Assembly (NCBI GenBank): GCA_009787075.1
Contig: WRGS01000168.1
Location: forward strand, 1-8,226
Source: Paludibacter sp.
GTDB taxonomy: Bacteria; Bacteroidota; Bacteroidia; Bacteroidales; Paludibacteraceae
DNA length: 8,226 nucleotides
Direction of reading: 5' to 3'
Shown: positions 1 to 6,570 of the stretch, piece by piece
Layout: each line of letters opens with the position of its first letter
How positions within the stretch are numbered: position 1 is the stretch's first letter
Position numbers and translations under genes: made by a program
The notes under the pieces: model-generated
What the model saw: the letters and a program-made list of their open reading frames with translations, nothing else
What the model was told of the DNA's origin: nothing
Databases searched by the model: none

Positions 1-135
1 TTTTTTTTTTTATTTTTATTATTCTAAATATTTTTTATCCTGATAATCGGTATTTCCAACTATATAAATTCTTATGAAATTGCATATTGAATGTTTCAGC
101 AATTCAACTATATTTTAAAAATGACAAAATGTAAA

Positions 136-158
136 TTTAATTAGCAAAGTCTAATAAT
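136..158 (-). terminator. Weak AT-rich hairpin after the PBP1A gene
   Basis: Just beyond the PBP stop codon, ATTAG at 140-144 and CTAAT at 151-155 are perfect inverted arms around a 6-nt loop. With one bulge the flanking A/T bases could lengthen the stem. Read on the minus strand it is followed by AT-rich sequence but not by a clean U-run, so its role as a terminator is only a suggestion. The rest of 1-159 is very AT-rich, starts with a T-homopolymer, and shows no gene. Confidence 0.25.
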
Positions 159-159
159 T

Positions 160-2469
160 TTATTCTTCCACTCCTTCCGAACTCGTCGCTACCGAGCAAT
201 CGGCATTTGGATTGAATGATGCAGGAACGTTGAATTGGTCGTTAATATTGTATGGCAGTTTTGGATTGGCGAGGACTTTTTTCATATAAAAAGCCCAAAC
301 AGGCAATGCGCTTGCCGCGCCCTGTCCGTAAAGCATAGTGTCAAAGTGAATATCACGGTCTTCGCCGCCAACCCAAACGCCTGTAACAAGAGTTGGTGTG
401 AAACCCATAAACCAACTGTCGGCATTGTCGTTGGTTGTACCTGTTTTTCCGCCTGCGGGCATTGTGAGTCCAAGTCGGCGCACGCGACTTCCTGTCCCGC
501 CATCAATCACTCCACGCAGCATATAAATCATTTCATAAGCAGTGGTTTCGTCAAAAACTTCGTGCATTTCTGGCGAAAAAGATGCGATAATATTGCCTTT
601 TGCATCTTCAATTCGCGTAACGTAAATTGGTGTAACGCGCATTCCGTTGTTGGGGAAAGCAGTATAAGCATCAACCATCTCTTCAACCGACACTTCGCAC
701 GGACCAAGACAAAGCGAAGGAACGGCAGGAAGATATCCTGTAATTCCAAACGAGTGCATCATATCTACAAGTTGTGCAGGCGGTAAGATGCTCATCAAAT
801 AAGCCGAAACCCAGTTGCTTGAATTAGCCAGCCCCCAACGCAAAGAAACCATTTCACCGCGCCGCGCGGTTGTACTGTTGCGCGGAGTCCATGTGTTGCC
901 CGCAGGTAAATGTATTGTAATAGGTTGATGAATAACTTCATCGCAAGGCGCCATTTTTTCAGACATTGCTAAAGAATAAAGAAATGGCTTAACAGTTGAG
1001 CCTATTTGCCGCCGCCCATGAGTTACCATATCGTACTGAAATTGAGAAAAATCGGTTCCGCCAACGTATGCTTTAACGTGTCCGCTTTGCGGGTCTATGG
1101 ACATCATTCCGCAACGCAAAAAATATTTTGTGTAACGGATAGAATCCAATGGTGTCATTACCGTATCAATGCTGCCTTTGTACGAAAAAACCTGCATCTC
1201 AATTTTGGTATTAAACGCTTTTTTGATTTCAGCATCGCTTGCGCCATCTTTTTTCATGTTCAAATAGCGATCGCAATAGCGCATTGCGCGGTTTAGGTTA
1301 TTGTCGATAGTTTCCTGCGGAGTTGCATTGGAATACGGCGCTTTGGGTTTTCCTTTTTTTTCTTTAAAAAATTGCTCCTGCAAAGTTGTCATTTGTTCCA
1401 AAACTGCCTCTTCGGCATAAAGTTGCATTCGTGAATCAATAGTTGTGTAAATTTTCAAACCATCGGAATAAATATTGTATTTTGAACCGTCAGGCTTTTT
1501 TGTTTTTTCACAAAAACCATAAAGCGGATTGTTTTCCCATTCAAAATTATCTTTTTCGTATTGATTTTTTTGCCATTCGGCATAGTCGCTTTTTTGCGGC
1601 TTTTGGGCTGTTAAAATTTTTCTTAAATATTCACGGAAATACGCTGCGAGTCCGTCTTTGTGGTCAAAACGATGAAAATCTATTGTCAAAGGAATTTTTT
1701 TCAGCGAATCACATTCTGTTTTTGTAATATCTTTTGCTGCGAGCATTTGTTCAAGCACTGTGTTTCGGCGGTTTGTTGCCGCCTGCAAATTTTTGCGCGG
1801 ATTATAAACGGAAGGATTTTTACACATTCCAACAATAGTTGCCGCCTGTTCGATTGTCAGTTTTTCGGGCGTTGTGTTGAAATACGACATCGCCGCCGAT
1901 TTTATTCCAACCGCATTATTGAGAAAATCAACCTGATTAAGATAGAGCGTAGCAATTTCTTCTTTGGAATAAAGTCGCTCAAGTTTTACAGCAATAACCC
2001 ATTCAATCGGCTTTTTGAGTGCACGTTCAAAAATATTTCGCGATTGTTCGGAGTAAAGTTGCTTTGCCAACTGCTGGGTGATTGTACTGCCGCCGCCTTT
2101 TCTGCCCAAAAGTGCAAAAGCGCGAATAAGCCCTCTGCCGTCGATGCCCGAATGAGAGTAATAACGCTTATCTTCGGTGGCAACCAGCGCTTTAATCAGA
2201 TTTGGCGAAATTTGATTGTAACTTACGCCAACGCGATTTTCTTTAAAGTAATATCGCCCAAGGACTTCAAGGTCGGACGAATAAATTTCTGTAGCAAGGC
2301 GAATTTTTGGATTCTGCAATTCTTCAATATCGGGAACATATCCAAGCCAGCCTTTGCCTATCATAAAGAAAATAAGTACAATAAACAGCAAAAATATGCT
2401 AAAACCCAACCAAAATTTCCGCAGAAAATTATGTTTTCTCGTTTTGTTTTTCACGGGAGTTGTTGCCAT
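160..2469 (-). CDS. mrcA: Class A penicillin-binding protein 1A (bifunctional peptidoglycan glycosyltransferase/DD-transpeptidase)
   Basis: This enzyme polymerises lipid II into glycan strands and cross-links the stem peptides in the periplasm, anchored in the inner membrane. The 769-residue product has a short basic cytoplasmic N-terminus and one membrane helix (about residues 18-38). The glycosyltransferase domain (about 65-245) shows EDKRYYSHSGID with catalytic Glu99, then GGGSTITQQLAKQL at 125-138 and a KLERLYSKEEIATLYLN segment near 162-178. The transpeptidase domain (about 452-725) has all three penicillin-binding motifs: STVK with nucleophile Ser491 and Lys494, SSN at 550-552, and KTGT at 675-678. 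About 200 residues, charged and partly low in similarity to anything I recognise, separate the two domains. Length is normal for the family. The ATG at 2469 gives a typical signal-anchor start. It is transcribed divergently from the asparaginase gene. The symbol mrcA is assigned by similarity of architecture; ponA/pbp1a would be equally acceptable. Confidence 0.95.
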   Translation of the reverse strand: MATTPVKNKTRKHNFLRKFWLGFSIFLLFIVLIFFMIGKGWLGYVPDIEELQNPKIRLATEIYSSDLEVLGRYYFKENRVGVSYNQISPNLIKALVATEDKRYYSHSGIDGRGLIRAFALLGRKGGGSTITQQLAKQLYSEQSRNIFERALKKPIEWVIAVKLERLYSKEEIATLYLNQVDFLNNAVGIKSAAMSYFNTTPEKLTIEQAATIVGMCKNPSVYNPRKNLQAATNRRNTVLEQMLAAKDITKTECDSLKKIPLTIDFHRFDHKDGLAAYFREYLRKILTAQKPQKSDYAEWQKNQYEKDNFEWENNPLYGFCEKTKKPDGSKYNIYSDGLKIYTTIDSRMQLYAEEAVLEQMTTLQEQFFKEKKGKPKAPYSNATPQETIDNNLNRAMRYCDRYLNMKKDGASDAEIKKAFNTKIEMQVFSYKGSIDTVMTPLDSIRYTKYFLRCGMMSIDPQSGHVKAYVGGTDFSQFQYDMVTHGRRQIGSTVKPFLYSLAMSEKMAPCDEVIHQPITIHLPAGNTWTPRNSTTARRGEMVSLRWGLANSSNWVSAYLMSILPPAQLVDMMHSFGITGYLPAVPSLCLGPCEVSVEEMVDAYTAFPNNGMRVTPIYVTRIEDAKGNIIASFSPEMHEVFDETTAYEMIYMLRGVIDGGTGSRVRRLGLTMPAGGKTGTTNDNADSWFMGFTPTLVTGVWVGGEDRDIHFDTMLYGQGAASALPVWAFYMKKVLANPKLPYNINDQFNVPASFNPNADCSVATSSEGVEE

Positions 2470-2500
2470 AATAACTATTTTTATTCAAAAAAAATTTTTT

Positions 2501-2509
2501 GCAAAATTA
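2501..2509 (-). promoter_or_regulatory. Candidate -7 box for the PBP1A gene
   Basis: Read on the minus strand this is TAATTTTGC, a full match to the Bacteroidota -7 consensus TAnnTTTG. It lies 32 nt upstream of the PBP start codon, implying a leader of roughly 25 nt. I see no TTG element at the usual distance upstream, so the call rests on the -7 box alone in AT-rich DNA. Confidence 0.35.
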
Positions 2510-2580
2510 ATAAAATTTTTATTATTAAGAGTCTGTTTGAAAAATTTAGAGATTATTGATTATCATAGTTTTTATTGTTA

Positions 2581-2641
2581 TGCAGGATTGCTTGGCTATC
2601 GCTACCAATGACGTGAAGCCCATCAGCAGTGTGCAATGACG
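2581..2641. repeat. GC-richer block, possible degenerate dispersed intergenic repeat
   Basis: Thirty-one of the 60 bases 2581-2640 are G or C, against about 14% in 2471-2580 and about 20% in 2641-2760. The block contains the direct repeat CAATGACG at 2606-2613 and 2634-2641, and ATTGC at 2587-2591 is inverted relative to GCAAT at 2633-2637. The wording (GGATTGCTTGGCTATCGCTA followed by CAATGACG) resembles, from memory, a widespread bacterial intergenic repeat of the type GGATTGCTTCGCTATCGCT...GCAATGACG. No open reading frame of note is confined to it. It sits between the two divergent promoters and would lie outside both transcripts. Identity as a repeat is inferred from resemblance, not from copies counted in this genome. 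Confidence 0.45.
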
Positions 2642-2688
2642 TTTTTAGGAATTCTATTAATTTAAGTTCAACTGTGAAATAAATTTTG

Positions 2689-2697
2689 TACTTTTGC
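2689..2697 (+). promoter_or_regulatory. ansA: Candidate -7 box for the asparaginase gene
   Basis: TACTTTTGC matches the Bacteroidota -7 consensus TAnnTTTG exactly. The best candidate for the upstream element is only TTC (2667-2669), one base off TTG, with a 19-nt spacer. Transcription from here would give a leader of about 60 nt before the ATG at 2766. No Shine-Dalgarno sequence precedes that ATG; the last bases are A/T only. Confidence 0.45.
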
Positions 2698-2765
2698 CTT
2701 ACAATATTTTTTTATTTTTACAACACAAATATACTGAATTTCAGTAATTTGCAAATAAAATATAT

Positions 2766-3806
2766 ATGACAAAGAAAAATTCAGTTTTACTTCTTTTTAC
2801 TGGCGGTACAATCAGTATGGCAGAAGACCCTGCAAATGGCGCGTTGCGTCCGATAAATTTTGAGCGGCTGCAAAAATTATTGCCCGAACTCAAACAAACA
2901 GGCGTTAATCTTAAAAGTATTCCGTTTCATCCGCTTGTCGATTCTTCGGAAGTTGATGCCGATATGTGGGAAAAAATTGCCCGTCTGATTGAAAAACATT
3001 ATGATGAATTCGATGGTTTTGTGGTGCTTCACGGTACAGATACAATGGCTTACACCGCTTCTGCATTAAGTTTTATGTTTGAAAATTTGACAAAACCGAT
3101 TATTTTAACAGGCTCGCAACTGCCAATAGGAATGTTGCGCAGCGATGCAAAGGAAAATTTGCTTACGGCAATTGAACTTGCCTGCGCAAAAAATGAAGTT
3201 GGAGCGGCAGTAGTGCCCGAAGTATGTGTATTTTTTGAAGATGAACTTTATCGCGGCAACCGCACAACAAAGAAAAATGCGGAACATTTTTCGGCATTTC
3301 GCTCATACAATTATCCGCCGCTTGCCAAAGCGGGCGTGCATATTAAATATTTCCAATCGAACATTCGCTATCCTGCAAAATCTGCCAAACTGCGCGTGCG
3401 CACCAAAACCGACAATAATATTGCAATTCTTAAAATTTTTCCGGGAATTAATGAAAATACAGTTCGCGCTGTTCTCGGTACGCCCAATCTTAAAGCCCTT
3501 GTGCTTGAAAGTTTCGGTTCGGGTAATGTTCCGCAAAAATTGTGGTTTGGAAAAGCCTTAAAAGCCGCCGCGCGTAAGGGAATTTTGATTGTCAATAAAA
3601 CTCAATGCAGCACAGGTTCGGTGGAAATGGGGCGTTATTCAACAAGTTTGAATCTTATTGATATTGGCGTAATAAGCGCATACGACTGCACCACAGAGGC
3701 GATTGTTACAAAACTTATGTATCTTTTGGGAGAAAATCAATCCTTAGCCGAAGTTAAAAAACTGTTAAAAACAGATATTGCAGGCGAAATGACAATAATT
3801 GAATAA
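2766..3806 (+). CDS. ansA: Type I (cytoplasmic) L-asparaginase
   Basis: This enzyme hydrolyses L-asparagine to L-aspartate and ammonia in the cytoplasm. The 346-residue product has no signal peptide, which separates it from the periplasmic type II enzymes. It starts with the signature LLLFTGGTIS, giving nucleophile Thr12 or Thr15 region; the substrate-binding DSS lies at 59-61, the second signature HGTDTMAY at 89-96 supplies Thr91 and Asp92, and LYRGNRTTK at 161-169 supplies the catalytic Lys169. The stretch LYRGNRTTK and the TQC at 279-281 both match what I recall of Escherichia coli AnsA, where a Thr and a Cys at the corresponding places bind the allosteric asparagine, so cooperative regulation is plausible but inferred. 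Length agrees with the family (about 340). The ATG at 2766 places the first signature close to the N-terminus, as usual. It is divergent from the PBP gene and 152 bp ahead of the receptor gene. Confidence 0.95.
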   Translation: MTKKNSVLLLFTGGTISMAEDPANGALRPINFERLQKLLPELKQTGVNLKSIPFHPLVDSSEVDADMWEKIARLIEKHYDEFDGFVVLHGTDTMAYTASALSFMFENLTKPIILTGSQLPIGMLRSDAKENLLTAIELACAKNEVGAAVVPEVCVFFEDELYRGNRTTKKNAEHFSAFRSYNYPPLAKAGVHIKYFQSNIRYPAKSAKLRVRTKTDNNIAILKIFPGINENTVRAVLGTPNLKALVLESFGSGNVPQKLWFGKALKAAARKGILIVNKTQCSTGSVEMGRYSTSLNLIDIGVISAYDCTTEAIVTKLMYLLGENQSLAEVKKLLKTDIAGEMTIIE

Positions 3807-3815
3807 TAATTGTTG

Positions 3816-3824
3816 TATTTTTGC
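3816..3824 (+). promoter_or_regulatory. Candidate -7 box for the receptor gene
   Basis: TATTTTTGC starts 10 bp after the asparaginase gene ends and is the same nonamer found before the fumarase gene. No well-spaced TTG is visible upstream. It would give a leader of about 130 nt. A second match, TATTTTTG at 3906-3913 (followed by T rather than C), is an alternative with a leader of about 40 nt; the two cannot be ranked securely by eye. Confidence 0.35.
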
Positions 3825-3828
3825 TAAA

Positions 3829-3848
3829 AATTTTTTTGCAAAAAAATT
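3829..3848. terminator. Perfect A/T palindrome after the asparaginase gene
   Basis: A 20-bp perfect palindrome, AATTTTTTT-GC-AAAAAAATT, lies 22 bp past the asparaginase stop codon. As RNA it could fold only with a few central bases unpaired and has almost no G-C pairs, so it would be a weak terminator at best. It also lies where transcription from the 3816 promoter box would begin. Either role, or none, is possible. Confidence 0.25.
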
Positions 3849-3958
3849 AGAAATTAAAAAACAAGAAACGACAAACAAACGAAACAAATCGGCAAAAATA
3901 TGTTTTATTTTTGTGATAAAAATCTTTGAATTTCAAAAAACGCTAAATACATTATTTC

Positions 3959-6499
3959 ATGAAAAAATATTTTAAAATTCTCCTTTTGGCATTTATGTTA
4001 ATATTTGCTTCAGGTAATTTGTTTTCTCAAAACAATGAAATTTACACAGTTAGCGGACAAATTGTAGATTCGCTGACCAATTCACCTGTGTCTTTTGCAA
4101 CGGTGCGGATTATGGAAAAACAATCATTTAAGATTGTAAAAGCCGTTGCTTCCGATGAACAGGGGCTGTTTTCGCTTACAATAAACAGTGCGGGAGATTT
4201 TGTGCTTGCAGCAGAATTTATCGGCAAAAATACAAAAAAAGTTGAATTTTCTGTTTCGGAAAATCAGAAAAACATAGATTTGGGGAAAATTCTGATGGCA
4301 GATGCCAGCGAACAACTTGCGGAAGTTACAGTTACGGCTGCTGCGCCGCTTGTGAAAACCGAAATTGACAGAATCAGTTACGACATACAGGTAGATCCCG
4401 ATTCAAAATCGAGTAACGTACTTGAAATGTTGCAAAAAGTGCCGATGGTTACTGTCGATGGCGAAGAAAATATTAAGATAAAAGGCTCGTCAAATTTCAA
4501 AATTTATCTCAACGGCAAACCTTCAACAATGATTGCCAACAATCCATCGCAGGTTTTGAAGTCGATGCCTGCATCGTCTATCAAAAAAATTGAAGTGATA
4601 ACCGACCCCGGCGCAAAATACGATGCCGAAGGCGTTGGCGCAATTCTCAATATCGTTACCGAAACATCTTTTGGCGGATATACAGGCAGCATAAATGCAT
4701 CAATAAACAATTTGGGCGCATATAGTTTGGGTGGAAATTTTTCTACAAAAATTGGAAAATTTGGAATTTCTGCCAATTTTACCTATTACAAAGGGCGCGA
4801 TTATGCGCAAACTTCGTATAACTATCAGGAAAATCTCAATGCAGAAGTTATAGAAGATTCCTATCGTTTTATGCAACAAACCAGTCGTTCAAGCAAGGTT
4901 GGTTTCCTGTTCGGCTACGGCTCGTTAGAAGCCACTTATGAACTTGATTCTCTGAATCTTGTTTCACTTTCGGCAAGCGGTTACGGCGGCAGCAGCGCCA
5001 CCAGACAGTGGCGCGGAGAAACTTTGATGTATGCCGACAGTTTGAATCAAACGCCGATTTCGGGTTACAATACTTTGAATTATTACAAAGGCGGGTGGGG
5101 CGGAATGTCGGTCAATGCAAATTATCAGCGCAGTTTTCATAAAAAAGACCGACTGCTGACTTTTTCGTATCAATTAGACACATCGCCCAATTCATCGCAT
5201 AATAATATTATTACGCGCGATTCTGTCGGGTTTGAAAATCATTTTAATCCCGCTCCGTCCGACCGCGATATTTCTATGGAAGGCAAAACTAACGAACATA
5301 CTTTTCAAGTTGATTACACCGAGCCGCTCGGCAAAAAGCACGTTGTAGAGGCGGGCGTAAAATATATTTTGCGGCTAAATAACAGCAACAATGAATATCT
5401 TATCCGCCAAAACTCCGATGAAATCTATCAAATCGACACAACGCAAACTTCCGCCGCCGATATGCGCTACAGGCAAAATATTGTCGGCGCATACGGCAGT
5501 TATACTTTTAAACTTGAAAAATTCAGCGCGCGGGCAGGCTTGCGCATGGAAAGCACTTCGTCTGATGTTAAATTTCTTGATAAACCCGAAAAAAATTTTA
5601 CTCCAAAACCATATTTTAATGTTGTGCCTTCGGTAGTTTTATCGTACAAAACTTCTGATGCTTCAAATCTGAAATTATCGTACAATCAAAGCATTTCCCG
5701 TCCGAGTATTTGGTATCTTAATCCTTTTATCGACAATTCGGACGCTACAAATATCAGTAAGGGCAATCCTGAATTGAAACCTGAAATCAGTAATTCTTTT
5801 TCATTTGCTTACGGATTTTTTTCACAGAAATTTAATTTGAATGCAAGTTTAAATACTTCGTTTACAAATAATTCGATAGACCAAATGTCTTTATTGCAAA
5901 TATCAGACGACAACAAAGTTACAATAGTTTCCACTTACGAAAATATCGGCAAGCACAGCAACAGCGGCGGAAATCTGTATTTTTCATGGACTCCGACAAA
6001 AAAATTCAGAATCAATGCAAATACAAGTTTAAATTATCTTTATTACAGCGCGAAAAATCAAGAACAAACCATTACAAATGAAGGTTGGACGTACTCTATA
6101 TATGGCGGTTTTTCATATACATTGCCGCTTGATTTGAAATTCGGAATGAACTTTGCTTATCAAACGCCATGGATTAATTTGCAGGGCAAAGGATTTGGAT
6201 GGTCGTTTTCTGCGGCATCTTTAAGCAAAGATTTTTTGAATAAAAAACTGAATGTCAGCCTTCGCTTGCGCGGAGTGTTTAAGGGCAAGCAGGTTTATAC
6301 CAACGAATTTAGGCAGGAAGACCAATATTACCGATATTACCGCAACGAGCGTACTTTCCGCGCAATTGGGTTGCAGGTAAGTTATACTTTCGGCGAAATG
6401 AAAACGCAAATCAAAAAAGTTCAGCGCACAATCACCAACGACGATTTGAAAAGCGGCGGAAATTCGCAAGGCGGCAGCGGACAGGGCGGCGGGCAATGA
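3959..6499 (+). CDS. Outer-membrane TonB-receptor-like beta-barrel protein with carboxypeptidase-like N-terminal domain
   Basis: An 846-residue outer-membrane protein; the substrate is unknown. Residues 1-23 are a signal peptide (MKKYFKILLL start, likely cut before Gln24). A carboxypeptidase-regulatory-like Ig-type domain follows (about 29-112, with VSGQIVDSLTNSPVSFATVRI). A plug-like domain spans about 118-235 (EVTVTAAAPLVKTEIDRISYDI, LQKVPMVTVDGEE, IEVITDPGAKYDAEGVGAILNIVT). The rest to about 811 is alternating aromatic/polar beta strands, including SRPSIWYLNPF at 580-590 and GNPELKPE at 602-609, typical of the outer-membrane beta-barrel family 3 group of Bacteroidota. I see no clear TonB box, so energised transport is not proven. 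Residues 812-846 form a charged then Gly/Ser/Gln-rich tail beyond the last strand. It lies 152 bp after the asparaginase gene and 71 bp before the fumarase gene, each apparently with its own promoter. The ATG at 3959 is fixed by the signal peptide. Confidence 0.9.
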   Translation: MKKYFKILLLAFMLIFASGNLFSQNNEIYTVSGQIVDSLTNSPVSFATVRIMEKQSFKIVKAVASDEQGLFSLTINSAGDFVLAAEFIGKNTKKVEFSVSENQKNIDLGKILMADASEQLAEVTVTAAAPLVKTEIDRISYDIQVDPDSKSSNVLEMLQKVPMVTVDGEENIKIKGSSNFKIYLNGKPSTMIANNPSQVLKSMPASSIKKIEVITDPGAKYDAEGVGAILNIVTETSFGGYTGSINASINNLGAYSLGGNFSTKIGKFGISANFTYYKGRDYAQTSYNYQENLNAEVIEDSYRFMQQTSRSSKVGFLFGYGSLEATYELDSLNLVSLSASGYGGSSATRQWRGETLMYADSLNQTPISGYNTLNYYKGGWGGMSVNANYQRSFHKKDRLLTFSYQLDTSPNSSHNNIITRDSVGFENHFNPAPSDRDISMEGKTNEHTFQVDYTEPLGKKHVVEAGVKYILRLNNSNNEYLIRQNSDEIYQIDTTQTSAADMRYRQNIVGAYGSYTFKLEKFSARAGLRMESTSSDVKFLDKPEKNFTPKPYFNVVPSVVLSYKTSDASNLKLSYNQSISRPSIWYLNPFIDNSDATNISKGNPELKPEISNSFSFAYGFFSQKFNLNASLNTSFTNNSIDQMSLLQISDDNKVTIVSTYENIGKHSNSGGNLYFSWTPTKKFRINANTSLNYLYYSAKNQEQTITNEGWTYSIYGGFSYTLPLDLKFGMNFAYQTPWINLQGKGFGWSFSAASLSKDFLNKKLNVSLRLRGVFKGKQVYTNEFRQEDQYYRYYRNERTFRAIGLQVSYTFGEMKTQIKKVQRTITNDDLKSGGNSQGGSGQGGGQ

Positions 6500-6501
6500 T
6501 A

Positions 6502-6524
6502 AATTTTGCAATCTCTGTAAAATT
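6502..6524 (+). terminator. Stem-loop directly after the receptor gene
   Basis: AATTTTGCA (6502-6510) and TGTAAAATT (6516-6524) form a 9-bp stem with one G-U pair around the 5-nt loop ATCTC. It begins 3 nt after the receptor stop codon and is followed, after AACTA, by five T (6530-6534). This fits a weak intrinsic terminator for the receptor transcript. The stem is A/U-rich and its left arm contains the TTG (6506-6508) of the fumarase promoter. Confidence 0.45.
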
Positions 6525-6536
6525 AACTATTTTTGC
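6506..6536 (+). promoter_or_regulatory. Fumarase promoter (TTG-N19-TATTTTTG)
   Basis: TTG at 6506-6508, part of a TTTTG run, lies 19 nt before TATTTTTG at 6528-6535, followed by C. Both elements and the spacing fit the Bacteroidota housekeeping promoter described as TTTG/TTG about 19 nt from TAnnTTTG. The start of transcription would fall near 6542, leaving a leader of about 30 nt. This is the best promoter in the window. Confidence 0.6.
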
Positions 6537-6570
6537 AGAACAAAATTCAAATTTATAAAATTACAAAAAT

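Noticed and set aside
1..11. T-homopolymer at the window edge as a terminator
   Set aside because: The DNA before it is not visible and no hairpin beside it is seen; homopolymers are common in these gaps.
1660..2559. Open frame of 299 codons on the plus strand opposite the N-terminal part of the PBP gene
   Set aside because: It is antisense to a conserved, motif-complete gene, has a Cys/Phe/Asn/Lys-rich composition without recognisable domains, and has no promoter box of its own in a sensible place. It is a by-product of codon use on the other strand.
2354..2611. Plus-strand frame of 85 codons entering the divergent gap
   Set aside because: Two thirds lie opposite the PBP start region; the remainder runs through A/T-rich gap DNA and the repeat-like block, so it is not a credible small gene.
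3906..3913. TATTTTTG as the main receptor promoter
   Set aside because: It matches the -7 consensus, but has no upstream TTG and lacks the final C shared by the other four boxes, so it was kept only as an alternative.
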